Source: Massariosphaeria phaeospora (lineage: Eukaryota; Ascomycota; Dothideomycetes; Pleosporales). Taken from it: 64,000 nt of DNA. Shown piece after piece: positions 33,950 to 45,665 of this stretch. Both the position numbers and the translations under genes were made by a program. The notes under the pieces are model-generated. The model worked only from the letters and a program-made list of their open reading frames with translations, ran no database searches and was not told where the DNA came from. Numbering within the stretch: position 1 is the first letter of the stretch; every line of letters begins with the position of its first letter. The DNA is taken from assembly GCA_011032825.1 (NCBI GenBank), contig JAADJZ010000003.1, positions 1,984,001 to 2,048,000 on the forward strand, read 5' to 3'.

Positions 33950-35900
33950 CGCACAACAAGTAGCAGCGTTACTACACTTACAACGAATCTAGCAACTATA
34001 ATAGCAAAGCAAGCTAATTAGATACAGCAGCAAGCGAAATAGATTTAAAAACTATTAGCAGTAGTTACAAAGCTCTAAGGTAGAATAGAAAAAAAATTAG
34101 CAAAAGCACTCTTTTTAGAGAAATATAGCGAGAGAAAAAAGAACTTAAAACTTTTTTTTACTAACGTAGACCTTTACTGCTGTTATTATAGCAATAGCTT
34201 TTACACAAATTAAAACAAAATCTTAGTAGCTAGAATGCACATAAAAGACGACGCAGCAGAATAGTTTTAGCTATATGCCAAAGATTACGTTACGCACGTA
34301 GAAAACGTAAAAAAAATAAAGCAAAACACAAAGCGCATTTTTAAAAACTAGAAGTTGTTTAAGCAAGAACTTTATACGATCTACGGCGAAGTAGACAAAA
34401 CGCAGCAAGCAATAAATCAACTTAAACTACTTAAGCAAAAAAGCTTAGCTAGCGAGTACACAATTGAATTTAAAAGAATTTAAGCTAAAGTAGACAATGT
34501 AAAAGAACGCAGCTTATGCGAGTTTTACTACGCAAAGTTAAAAAAACACGTAAAGAATAAAATTAGTTAAAACGAGAAACTAAAGAAACTTAACAAGTTA
34601 ATTAAAACTGTAGTACAAATTAACAACTAACTATAGCAATAATAGTAGAAACGCAAGTTTACTATCAAACTATACATACGCCTAGTAGCAATAATTAAAA
34701 AAACCTATTAATACGACTTGATAGATATTAACAGCGTTAAACGAGTTTAGAACAACAAACTACTATAGAAGCAGTTTAACAAAAAAAACGTTACTTCGAC
34801 AAAGCAAAACTTTAAAAACAAGCTGTTTAAAAAGAAACGCTAGAAACGTTACAACAATAAAGTATATCTTTAATGCAGCAAAGATAAACACTTTTGCAAA
34901 AACTGCTTAGAAACACAACAGAAAGTAGCAAGCGCGCAAGCTACTACTATTGCTATAGTTTAACTACAGCAAGTAGCTACACTATACTCAAAAAACTCTA
35001 AAAAATTAAAAAACAATTAGATTTAAATAGAAAGTCTTAAAGACGTTACAAACTTAACAAATAAAAACAACAAAAAACTATTAACTTTACAAGCTTAGAA
35101 AATTAACGAACGGCTATAGAACTACGAATGCTAGATGTGCAGCTAAAAAACTTACATTGCTTAGTATTGCAAAAACAAGTTCTATACGCTTTGAATTGAA
35201 AGACTACAAAAATAAAAAGTTGCAAACGCAGCAATAGCACAACAAAAGCTAACAAAAAAAAAATACAGTTCGCTAATTAAAAAAATTACAGAAACCTACT
35301 TTAGCACTAGTGCAACGAAAAGAACTGTGTATACTACGCAAACAATAGAATTCTCGCTTAGCAACAGCTAGAATTACTATTATATATTTTGCTTAAAAAC
35401 AGCGAGTGTACAGTAGCAGAATGCTACGTACACAACTACGACAATTGGTTTAAAAACTACGACAGTAGCTGCAAATAAGCGCAGTGTTATAATAAGAAAT
35501 ATCAAATACACTAGTTTTGCAAGCATATTACAAGATAGTAGCCTATAAGTCTAGAAAATAGAAACTACTTAGAATGCAACAACGAATTATGCATAGAAAA
35601 CTACGATACGTGCTAAGCAGCACGCTAGCTTTTTTGCACTACAAAATGCACTATCTATAAGCTATAAAAAAATGCAACGAAATAGAATCTTAAAGACTAA
35701 AACTACGACAAGTTTTTAAAGCTTTAGAAATGCTTTGCTAGCAAATGCAACTACTACGAGCAATAAAACATTCTAAAAAAACAAGCCTTAAAAGCTTTTC
35801 TAGCAAAAAACTAGCAGGCTACTAGACTTATAGTTAGAATAGTATAAGTGCTTCTAGCACAACTATACAAAGCGTACAAAAAACGCAACTAAAATAGAAT
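33950..35900 (+). pseudogene. Decayed gag-like region of the Gypsy element
   Basis: Lys/Asn-rich translation with many stops. Cysteine/histidine clusters resembling CCHC zinc knuckles are visible near 34850-34910 and 35130-35180 (ECWMCS...YC pattern). Boundaries are approximate; no protein can be made. Confidence 0.55.
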
Positions 35901-36639
35901 TACATAAAAGTAAAAGCGAAAGTTGTAAGCTAAGAGCTTACTGCACTATTTAATAGCAAAGCTGCCTAGACACTAGTTTCTCTAGAATAGGTAAAAAGAA
36001 ACAGAATACTTTACTAAGTTAAAAATTAACTAATACAAACAGTGTTAGCTAACGGACAACTACTAGAATATAGAAATAGTTTAATTAACCTAGAAACTTA
36101 AGAAGTTAAGTTAGAAGTTGCGAGCATTAGGCACTAACAGTGTATTAATATTATAAACTTTAAAAGTTCTAACATGTATATTAAGTACGACTAGCTACGA
36201 CAACACAACTTTAACATTAATTAAAAAAACAAAACAATACGCAGCCGAAGGCCTAGAAAAAAAGTTGCTGTAGTACTACAAAACAGTTTAACAATTTAGA
36301 GCTCACCTAAAAACAAAAGAATTAGTTTAATTTTACTTTACAAAATTACGAGAATCTATAAAAAAAACTCTTAGCAAATAAGAGTTATATGAATACAACA
36401 AGTTGCGCTTCTAAAAACAAGCGAACCGCGATTCAACCTCTTAAAAGAACAGAAAAAAAAGTTTAGAAACTTTTCTACTAAATACTAAACAAAGTTTAAA
36501 AGCTTTTTAAAAAAAAACGAAAAGCACAACTTAGCAAACTACCAAAAATAAAATCACAAGATTATCTTTAAAGAAGGAACAAAACTACGACTAAAACTAA
36601 TATATTCTCTAACTTACAACTAGCAGAAAGAATTAAAAA

Positions 36640-37850
36640 AATACATTTAAAGAAATATCTAGCGAGAATATATACAACCAAGCAAAAGCTTAATAGCTTC
36701 GCTAATATTGTTTGTACTAAAGAAAAACAAAGAATTGAAACTATGCGTAGACTATTAACAGCTTAACAACGTTACACAAAAAAACTAATACCTACTACTA
36801 CTTATTCAAAAGCTTATAGATTAACTTTAAAAAGTAAAATAAATTACGAAACTTAACGTACGAAACGGATACTATCGCATTAAAATTGCAAAAGAGCACG
36901 AATAGTTAATAGCTTTCAAGACTTAATATAAACTTTATAAATACTAGGTTATGCTATTTAAACTAACTAATGCTCTAGCTACGTTTTAGGCTCTAATTAA
37001 CAAAGTACTATACAAATACTTAGACATCTTTGTTACAGCATACTTAGACAACGTATTAATATACTTTAAAAAAACGCTTAAAGAACATTAGAAGCATGTT
37101 AAAAAAGTGCTACAAAAGATAAAGCAGTACTAGCTACTACTTTACCTAAAAAAATGTAAATTTCACGTTACAAAAACTAGCTATCTAGAATTTATTATTT
37201 TAAGAAAAAGTATGTTTATAAACCTAAAAAAGATTTAGAATGTACAAGAATAGCTAACTCTTAAAATAGTAAAAAACGTGCAGTTTTTCTTAGAATTTGC
37301 TAACTTCTATTAAAAGTTTATTAAAAATTACTCTAAGACTACGACACTGCTCTTAGAAGTTACTAAAAAAAATAAAAAGTTTAAATAGACAAAAGCATAG
37401 AAACAAGCGTTTTAAGAACTTAAAAAGAAGTTTACTACAGCACTAATGCTACAGATGCACGACCTAGAAAAAAAAAACTTAAGTAAAAACTAATGCTTTA
37501 GACTATGCATTAAGAGCAATACTTTTACAGCAATGCAACGACAAGAAATAGAAACTAGTGTTTTACTATTCTAAGAAGTTCTTAAAAGTAGAACTTAACT
37601 ACGACGTTTACAATAAAAAGCTATTAGCAATAATAAACGCTTTTGAACAATAAAAAGCATAGCTAAAAAGAGCAAGGCATTAAGTACAAGTGTACTTAGA
37701 TTATCAAAACTTTACTAGCTTTACTACAACTAAGAAATTAAATAGACAATAAGTTAGATAGGCTGAATTTATAGCAGATTACGACATTAAGATTTACTAT
37801 CGCAAAAGAACTAACAATAGAGCCGCAAACGCGCTTAGTTGAAAATTAGA
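36640..37850 (+). pseudogene. Decayed reverse transcriptase and RNase H of the Gypsy element
   Basis: Recognisable strings: SLILFVLKKNKELKLCVDY (about 36697-36760), ITKLNVRNGYYRIKIAKEHE, LTNALATF, and YLDNVLIY at 37041-37064 where YLDD is expected (second Asp changed to Asn by a transition). RNase H ends with AEFIADYDIKIYYRKRTNN near 37765-37825. Pro-to-Leu and Gln- or Trp-to-stop changes dominate. Confidence 0.9.
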
Positions 37851-38239
37851 TTTTATAAAAACTAACAAACTAGTTACGCACAATTTAGTATTACGACGGA
37901 ACTTAAACAGAACTTTCAAATACAACTAACTGCGATTAGCTAAAATAGCTAAAGTTACAAGCATTAAAAAAAGAATGTACTAAAAATAGAGCAAAAACGA
38001 CTAGCAAAGATAGATAGTTACAAACAACACTTAAGCTATACAGCTTATTTAAGAATTACATGCTTTACAAGCATACAAACACTTAGAAATTAACAAAATA
38101 GTTTAACAAATTTTAAACGAGTACTTAATGCTCTACGTACAAAACATAGTTTAGAAAGTAGTAAGCAACTATTTAGATTGTTTTAAAAACAAACTTAAAA
38201 AACACAAGCTCTACGAATTACTCTAACCGCTAAAACTAC

Positions 38240-38720
38240 TCGCACGCTTATAGATTAGCGTTACAATAGACTTTATAGTAAAGCTTTTAAAATTGTTAAA
38301 ACCTAGATTAGCACGGCTATGCAACTCGATCTTGGTAATTGTAAATTAATTAACTAAAGAATTACATTTTGTACCAACAGAAAAGTTAATTACAGTAAAA
38401 GAAATAGCTTACGAGGTTACAAAGGCACTTGTTGCTAATTACAAATTGCTAAAATAGTTTATTACTAACAGAAACAAACTGTTTACATTAAAGTTTTAGA
38501 ATACGTTTCTAGCTTAGTTAGAAGTTGCAAAAAAGCTATCGACTAGCTTTTACTCGCAAACAAACAGTTAGACAAAACAAACAAACTAAACGCTAGAATA
38601 GTACTTACAAATGTACACTAACAAGCTGTAGAACAACTAGGTTAAACTTTTGCTAACAGCACAATTGGCATACAACAGCACAAGGTTTACGACAATAAAA
38701 CACTCGCTATACTACGCAAA
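38240..38720 (+). pseudogene. Decayed integrase core of the Gypsy element
   Basis: Identified by KLNARIVLTNVH followed by QAVEQLG and IQQHKVYDNKT near 38590-38705, which matches the end of the integrase core and the region that follows it in Gypsy elements, and by position between RNase H and chromodomain. Several stops; catalytic residues cannot all be placed. Confidence 0.65.
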
Positions 38721-39114
38721 TTATAGATATAAGCTAGTAGCTTATTAAAATTCAAGAAATATTAAAAGCATTTCGCTAGCAGCAAACAACAAGGCTTTTA
38801 GAATGCAAAAACTACACAACAAATTGAGCTAACAAATTGCTTAAAGAAACTTTACGACAGCTAAGTTAGCAAATAAAAAAAAGCTTAAAGAACTAACTTT
38901 TAAAAAGAGAAATAGAGTTTTTTTCTTACAAAAAAACCTAAAAACTAAACGACTATGCAACAAGTTAAACAACTTCTAAATAAAACTATTTAAAATTCTA
39001 AAAGTTAAAGAACTTGTATTATTTAAACTATAGCTACTTACAAGCATGCGCATATACCTAGTTTTTTACAAATTACTTCTTAAACTAGCACTACTAAACG
39101 CTAAAGTAGCAACT

Positions 39115-39300
39115 AATATTGAACTTAAAAACGAAAAGTATAAAGTCGAAGAAGTTAAAAACCTATAGAAGTTTAAACGTTAGTAGAAATACTTAGTTAA
39201 ATAGCAAAAATAGCTAGAAAGCTAGAACATATAAGAACCGATACAGAATTTTACAAACTGCAAGGAACTAGTGCGAGCATACTACTAGCAAAATTTAAAA
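39115..39300 (+). pseudogene. Chromodomain remnant at the Gypsy integrase C-terminus
   Basis: Reads NEKYKVEEVKNL, then KYLVK and, after stops, EPIQNFTNCKELVRAYY. This is the chromodomain order: YEVEEI..., YLVKW, WEP..NL.NC.EL...YY. Trp residues are replaced by stops. In chromoviruses this module guides integration to marked chromatin. Confidence 0.85.
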
Positions 39301-40076
39301 GCAAAGAATTCAAGTTCTTTAGAAAAGTAGAAAAGTTAAAAAAAAAAAAAACAAGTAGAGAAAAGTTAGTTTGTAACTAGCCTAAGTTAGCTAAAAGCGT
39401 TTTAAATAGCAGCGGTATAGGACTATTAGTAGAAGCTGTACTTTTAGAATTAACAGTAGCGTTGAACTGCGCAGCTTCTAGTTTCTCTAGCTCTTTAATA
39501 GCAACCTACTTATTAGCAAAACGCTAATTCTTTTTTATCTTAGCAACAAAAAGCTCTACTCGAAGAGTAGCAGCACGAGACTTTGCTGCGAACACTAGCT
39601 AAGCAGCTTAAATTCGTGCAGATAACACTTGTTGCTTAGCTAGCAAAAGCTAATGTTGCAAGTTGCAACGCTTTTGTTAAAAAGCTGCTTACTTTTTTTT
39701 TGTTAGAGCAAAACTGCAAGGCGCGCTAGACTAAAGACATTTAGTATACTTATCTAACAAAAGATTAACTAGGCACTTTAGGTTTTTTTTAAAACAACAG
39801 CTACAAAGAGCAGGCATTTTTAAACTAGTTTTACAAATACAAGCAACTTAATTGTAACAATAGCAAGTTAACTTAGAGTACGAATCTACAGAAAGCGAAA
39901 ACTTAGGCATAGTTAAACTTAAAAACTCAAAAGAATACAAAAGAAAGCTACGACACGACAAGAATTGAGGTTAACTTACTTTTATACGAAACAGCACTTT
40001 TGATGCAAAGCACAAAAAGAACTAGCACAGCATAGCAAAATAGCTATTAGAACGATATTCTTAAAGAGAGAAATAA

Positions 40077-40578
40077 TGTTACAAACAAAGACAATACTAA
40101 GTATTGTAGACTAAGCAACGACGTAGAAAAGTTGTTAAAGCTTGCAAGTTTGCAAGACAGAAGTACAGCAATACGCAAAGCAGAATTAAGTTAGTAGTTA
40201 CGTAATAGTAATTAGTGCTATTAGAGCTTTAGTAGACTAAGCATACTAAGCAGCAAGCGCTTAGCGAGCCTAAAGCGCTTAGCAACTAAGCACACTAAGC
40301 AAACTAAGCAAAACGCTTTTAGCAAAGAATTATAGAACTATATAAATTAGTAGAATTTTCTTTACAATTTGAATTCTTTGTAGTTAACTCTTTTAAGTAC
40401 ATTTTATACATAGATTAGATCTATAGGCAACAGATTGTTACTTTGTTATTCTATCTAGAATAAAATTAAAATTGTTTTTTTTGTTGTTACTAAGCTTTTC
40501 GAACACAGAACAATTTCTTAGGCGGAATCTTCGAGTTCAATAACTCGTACCTTCGGTAAAAAAACGCCTCTAATAACA
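40077..40578 (+). repeat. 3' LTR of the Gypsy element
   Basis: 502 bp; same TGTTAC...TAATAACA ends as the 5' LTR, followed by the CTATT duplication at 40579-40583. Confidence 0.92.
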
Positions 40579-41730
40579 CTATTAAAGTAAAAAAGCTATT
40601 TACATGCTTTTAAATTTTCTTTTAAATTAGCGTTAATTGCAACCTAAATTCTAAAGTATTGCTTAGAGTTTGAAACTACTAGAAACTGTTTTTTACGGTA
40701 AGTAACAGTAGAGTGCAAAGCTACACGTTAAGCTTCGAAATTACTACTTTTAAGTTAAATAAAACTAATCTAGCACTTTAAAAGCTTTTTTGAATATTGC
40801 TTTTTATAATAAAAGCATTGTAAGCGCTAATAAAGTATAGTAGAAACTTAAGTTTAGTAATGTAGTTAATCTAGTTGCGCATTAGATTCTTGGCTTAGCA
40901 GCTGTACGCCTTTTTTAAAAGCGCAAAACAGCTAACATTAAAAACCTACAAAAAGTGCAACAAGTAAGAAAGTATGCAAAAAGTAATAATGCTGTTATTT
41001 TTATAGTACTGCTAGAAAGCGAGCGAGTTATAGCTCTTATAGCCGTTGATAAAAAGTAAACGTACTGTTTTAATAGTACGTTTCTTTGTATAGGCGTTAA
41101 AGTGCTTTAACTACTCTAAACTTAGTTCGTTGTTTGTCTAGCTGTTCTTAGAAACTGCGATAACCTAGTTGCAAAGTAGGCTATTCTCTTTGTACTAAGC
41201 AAAGAAGTAGTTCTTGCTCTAAAAAATAATAAAAAGTAGAATAGCTTACTCTATTGCGTTGACGCTTTGTACTACTGTTGTCTACTTTCTATTACCTTGC
41301 TACACTATTTTTAGCCGTTTTCAACGCTTTGAGCTAGTAATTACTGTACTCGTTGAGATCTAGCTTATTATAAAGCTCGTTTTATTAAAGTTGTAAGTAT
41401 TCTCGTTTACTACGCTGTACTTAGCTTTTATATTTGCTACAAGCCTAAACTAGTTAGCTACAAGCTTAAAATTCTTACAAAGAGCTCTTTTATAGTTGTA
41501 CTTTTAATTAAACTTAATTTAAAGCTTAGAGTAACGCTTAACGAACAACGTAACCTAGTTCTTTTTAACTAGTAGCTAGCTTCGCGCTGCGAGTAGTAGG
41601 TTAGCTTTATTCTCTAACTTAGCAAGCCTAAGTAAAAAGCTTCGCGCGTTAAAGTTAATAGTATACTCTTTAATTACTGTGTTTTCTATTAAACGAAGCT
41701 TTATTAAGTTAAGTGTGCAATCGCGTTGTA

Positions 41731-42234
41731 GAAGTTTTTTAGCAAGCTAATTGCTTAGTGTTTTTTAAAAAACGTTGTAGATTAATGCAGCGCGTTGCTA
41801 AAAAAGTGTTGCGTTGCGTTAAATAGCCTAGATCGCAAGCTGTATTTGGCTTTCGTTTGAAGCGCGTAGCGCGTTGTGTAGTTGAGCTATCGCGTAGTAA
41901 AAAGAAAAAAGCAAGTGTTGGTAGAAAGCTTGGCGCAGGTAAGCAACTCGCCTAGGTAAGCAACTCGCTAAGAATCTACGTTAGAAGTTTTTTAGCAAGC
42001 TAATTGCTTAGTGTTTTTTAAAAAACGTTGTAGATTAATGCAGCGCGTTGCTAAAAAAGTGTTGCATTGCGTTAAATAGCTTAGATTGCAAGCTGTATTT
42101 AGCTTTTGTTTAAAGCGCGTAGCGCGTTGTGTAGTTAAGCTATTGCGTAGTATAAAAAAAAGCAAGTATTAGTAAAAAGCTTAGCGCAAGTAAGTAACTT
42201 GCTTAAGTAAGCAACTCGCTAAGAATCTACGTTA
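41731..42234. repeat. Tandem duplication of the terminal 253 bp of element D
   Basis: Copy 1 is 41731-41983 and copy 2 41984-42234; each ends with the complete D terminus (GAATCTACGTTA). They differ almost only by transitions, copy 2 carrying more (for example tagatcgcaagc versus tagattgcaagc, tttggctttcgtttgaag versus tttagcttttgtttaaag). Confidence 0.9.
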
Positions 42235-43476
42235 AATAGTAATAATCTTGTTTTTTTGTAGTACTGCTAGAATTTAAGCGAGTTATAGCTTTTATAGCTG
42301 TTAATTGCAAGTAGTTAGTAGCTACTAACTACTTTTTTTTGTATGCTAATTAAAGTACTTTAACTACTGCAAACTAAGTTTATTTGTTATCTAGCTGTTT
42401 TTAGAAACTGCAATAACTTAATTGTAAAGTAAATTCTTTTCTTTGTACTAAGCAAAAAAGTAGTTTTTGCTTTAAAAAATAATAAAAAGTAGAATAGCCT
42501 ACTTTGTTGCGTTAATGCTTTAAATAACTGTTGTTTACTTTTTATTACTTTGCTACACTACTTTTAGCTATTTTTATTTTTCTAAAGCTATAACAATAGC
42601 TTTAGTTAATATCTAGCCTATTATAAAACTTGCTTTGTTGAAGTTAAACGTATTTTTATTCTAGATACTATACTTAGCTTTGATGTTAGCTACTAAGCTA
42701 AACTAGCTTTGTATAACTTTAAACATTTTGCAAAATGCTTTTTTGTAGTTGTATTTGCAATTAAACTTTACTTTAAGCTTAAAGCAGCGTTTGATAAACG
42801 TACTAAGCTAGTTTACACTAACTTAGCTTATATTACGCTTAGCGTGCAAGAAATTAGCTATATTAGCTATAGCTACAAGCTTAAAAGAAAATTCTTAAGT
42901 AACAAGCTTAAGTATATGCTCTACAATTACTTTCTCTTTAAGCTTTTTTAAGTTTTTTAATTTAAGCTAGCAATTTGCTTGTAAAAGTTGTTTAGCGCGT
43001 TAATTGCTTAGTGTTTTTTAAAAAAAACATTATATATAGCTGTAGCGCGTTGTTAAGAAAGCGTTGCGTTTTAATTAATAGCTTTAAAAGCAAGCTGTAT
43101 TTAACGTTTGTAAAAAGCTTCTAAGTACTATTATTGTTAAAACATTAGAAAAAGTAAGAGTTTTAGTAAAAGTTTAGCAAAAGTAAGTAGCTAACCTATG
43201 TAAGCAGCGAAGCTGTAAAGTACGTTACTAAGCTTTAGTATTTCTAACTAGCTTAAACTACGCGCTAATTACTTTAAAATCTTTTTGCTATATTCTCTAC
43301 TAGTTTTTTGCTTAATTAAAAGCTATTTTAAGCTCGCTTAAACTCGTTACCAATTTTGTAGCCTATTTTTTGCTTACTAGCTTTTTACTCTGCGTAGCTA
43401 CTAGTTTATTTTCTATATTTTCTACTTCAAATAGCCGAAAGGCAAATTCTTGCGAATTAAAGTTAAAAATATATTA

Positions 43477-45665
43477 ACGTAATCTACTACTAAGTAGAAC
43501 ACTTTACTAAGTAAAACAAAAAGCCTTAGCATAACCAACTTATGTTACGCATTTTTAATTTTATTGCTATCAAATAAAAAGCCTACGTACGTCGTGCTAG
43601 CATTTAATTTAAAAAATGCTTTTGTATTTTTTTTGCACGTTTGCGCATTGTGCCTAGTTTCGCTGCAGTTTCTACAGCGCCGTAGAGCTAGTTAAGCTCG
43701 TTTTTAATTACTACTACTACAAGCTTTCTTTAATTGCTAAAGTTTTGTAAACGCTTTAGTAGCTACTTGCGCTGCAGCACTTTTATACTCTATAGTACTA
43801 CTTTACTAGATTTGCTTCTTTTTGCGCAATTTTTGCTTAGTTATTTTTGCTAGTTGCTTTTTAAGCTTTTTGTTGCAAGTAGCAAGAAGCGCGTTTTAGT
43901 ACAGCATTAGCTTACTACTTTTTATAAGCTAGAAAAAACTTGCCTAAGCTGTAACAAGTAATTAAGTAAAAAACTCGCGTACAAGCTTTAACTAAAATCT
44001 AAACTCGTGCGTATTGCTTAGTGTTTTTAACTACTACAACGTTTCTAGTGCGCAAAGTAGTAAAGTAGTAAATAAGTATAAGTTAAGTTAAAGTTAAGTT
44101 AGCTTACGTAAAACTCTAGTGCTAACTTAACTTATACCTACGCTAAAACTAAATAGCGTAGGTTAAAGTTAAGTTAGCACAAACTTCTACAATTTTATAT
44201 TTTAATATATTTTCTTTTTATAATTATAACAGCTAGTTATAATAAGTTTACTAACTTAAAAGTAGTACCTATAACTTAACTTTAACCTACGCTTTAATTA
44301 CTTTAACTTAACTTTAACTCTAGATTTGTGCAACTCTAACTTAATTTATACTTAACAATAAGTACTTTCTACTTATTCGCTAGCGTACGAGGTAGTAGCA
44401 AAGTACATAGCTATATTTTAAAACAATTAAAAACTACCTACGCGTTAATAGAAACTAGCTTTAAAACTTTAAAAGCTTTTTTGCAGTTCTTTGTTGTAAA
44501 CACCTCAAAAAACGCGTTTCTAAAAGCTAGCAAAAAGCTTTTTTTATTAATATAGAAAACGCGCTAGCGTGCTAAGTTTCTAACACGCTAAAAGTACTTG
44601 CGCTTTAATAGCAAAAAGCAAACTACGTTAAGTAGCTAAAGAATGTGCAACGAGTAAAGTAGCATGCAAAAAGTAAAAATCTTGTTTTTAAAGCAATAGT
44701 TTTTAAACTTCTAGTTAAAGTAGCTTTTGTGCTCGTTGAGTGTAAGCAGCTTGTATGCTTCTACCTAGCGCGCCTTTGTATACGCGTTAAAGTGCTTTAA
44801 CTACTTTAGACTAAGCGCGTTGTTAGTCTAGCTATTCTTAGAAACTAAGAGCTTTTAATTGCGCAGTATTAAAGCTTTTTCGTACTACGCTAAGATGTAA
44901 ACGCGTTCTTTGTACGGTAGATAATAAAAAGCGAAATTGCGTACCTAGTAGCGCAGATGCTCTAGATTACTATAACCTACTTGCGGTTACTTAGCTGAAC
45001 TAGCTTAGAACGAGCGCGTTTCTCTAAACCTGTAACAACTTTCATAGAGCTAATAACGCCTATCTAGAAGCTAGTTTTATCAAAGTTGTGCACGTCGTCG
45101 TTATAAACGCCGTACTTAGCTTTGGTTTTCTCTACTAGCTTAAACTACGCGCCAATAACCGCAGAATCTTCTTGCAGTATTCTCTGCCTATCTTTTGCTC
45201 AATTAAAAGCTATTTTGAGCTTAGCTAAACGCGTTACGAAGCGCTTAGTTTAGTGCTTGCCAACTAGCTTACTACCGCGTACAGCTAGCAGTTTATTAGC
45301 TATATCTGCTACCTCGCACAGCCGAAGAGCAAATCCTCGCGAATCGAAGTTGAGGATAGATTGAACAATTGTCTGCTCTTTAGTTGCAGTAAGCTTATGT
45401 TGAGCGTAGCGAGTTTTAAAGCAATGCGTAACTCTTTTGCGTTAGCAAAAGAGTATTGTAAAAAGTACCTCAAATGCCTTAGCAGCGCGTTAAAAGCTTT
45501 AGAATTGTTAGCTATTATAAGCAAAAAGAGCAAGCTGAATTCTGCCTTTTTAGTTAGATAATTGCGCGTCTTGTTGTTGAAACATGTTGCGTTGATAAGA
45601 GAGTAGAGGTTCTTGGCAGAAACTGTTCTACTTAGTAGAGTGTTCTACTTAGTAGTGGATTACGT
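43477..45665 (-). mobile_element. Pogo B: less degraded pogo-like element
   Basis: Ends ACGTAATCYACTACTAAGTA with inverted repeats, flanked by TA (43475-43476, 45666-45667). Hosts X3; net length 1854 bp. The minus-strand transposase has long readable stretches, for example 45309-45533 with SLLQLKSRQLFNLSSTSIRE. It keeps more CpA/TpG and GC than the other copies. Still inactive. Confidence 0.88.
44061..44387. mobile_element. X3: intact 327-bp hAT-like MITE
   Basis: Begins TAAAGTAGTAAATAAG and ends GCTAGCGTA. Flanking 8-mers caaagtag (44053-44060) and cgaggtag (44388-44395) are transition variants of one sequence and match the uninterrupted site in pogo A. Composed largely of taagttaaagttaagtta strings; no coding sequence. 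Contains the empty site (TA at 44188-44189) for pogo A. Confidence 0.85.

Larger units (their letters stand above)
33394..40578 (+). mobile_element. Ty3/Gypsy chromovirus LTR retrotransposon, 7185 bp, inactive
   Basis: Two LTRs (33394-33896 and 40077-40578) start TGTTACAAACAAA and end TAATAACA, and the whole is flanked by CTATT at 33389-33393 and 40579-40583, a 5-bp target duplication. A purine tract (aaagagagaaata, about 40063-40075) precedes the right LTR. Order on the plus strand is gag-like region, reverse transcriptase, RNase H, integrase, chromodomain, which defines a Gypsy-class chromovirus. Every domain is full of stop codons from transitions. Confidence 0.93.
32910..42232 (-). mobile_element. 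Pogo-like element D, hosting the Gypsy element
   Basis: Termini ACGTAGATTCTTAGCAAGTT at 32910 and the complement ending 42232, flanked by TA (32908-32909, 42233-42234). The empty site in C1 near 29493-29498 shows one TA. Net of the retrotransposon, its 5-bp duplication and a 253-bp terminal duplication, D is about 1880 bp. Transposase remains on the minus strand, mainly 41000-41700. Confidence 0.82.
32039..43225 (-). mobile_element. Pogo-like element C2, hosting element D
   Basis: Same family as C1: termini ACGTACTTTACGGCTTTGCC at 32039 and the complement ending 43225, flanked by TA (32037-32038, 43226-43227). Transposase on the minus strand, decayed. D (32910-42232) lies inside; without it C2 is 1862 bp. 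The insertion target is a pogo copy (P2); the empty site is seen in B near 45107. Confidence 0.82.
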
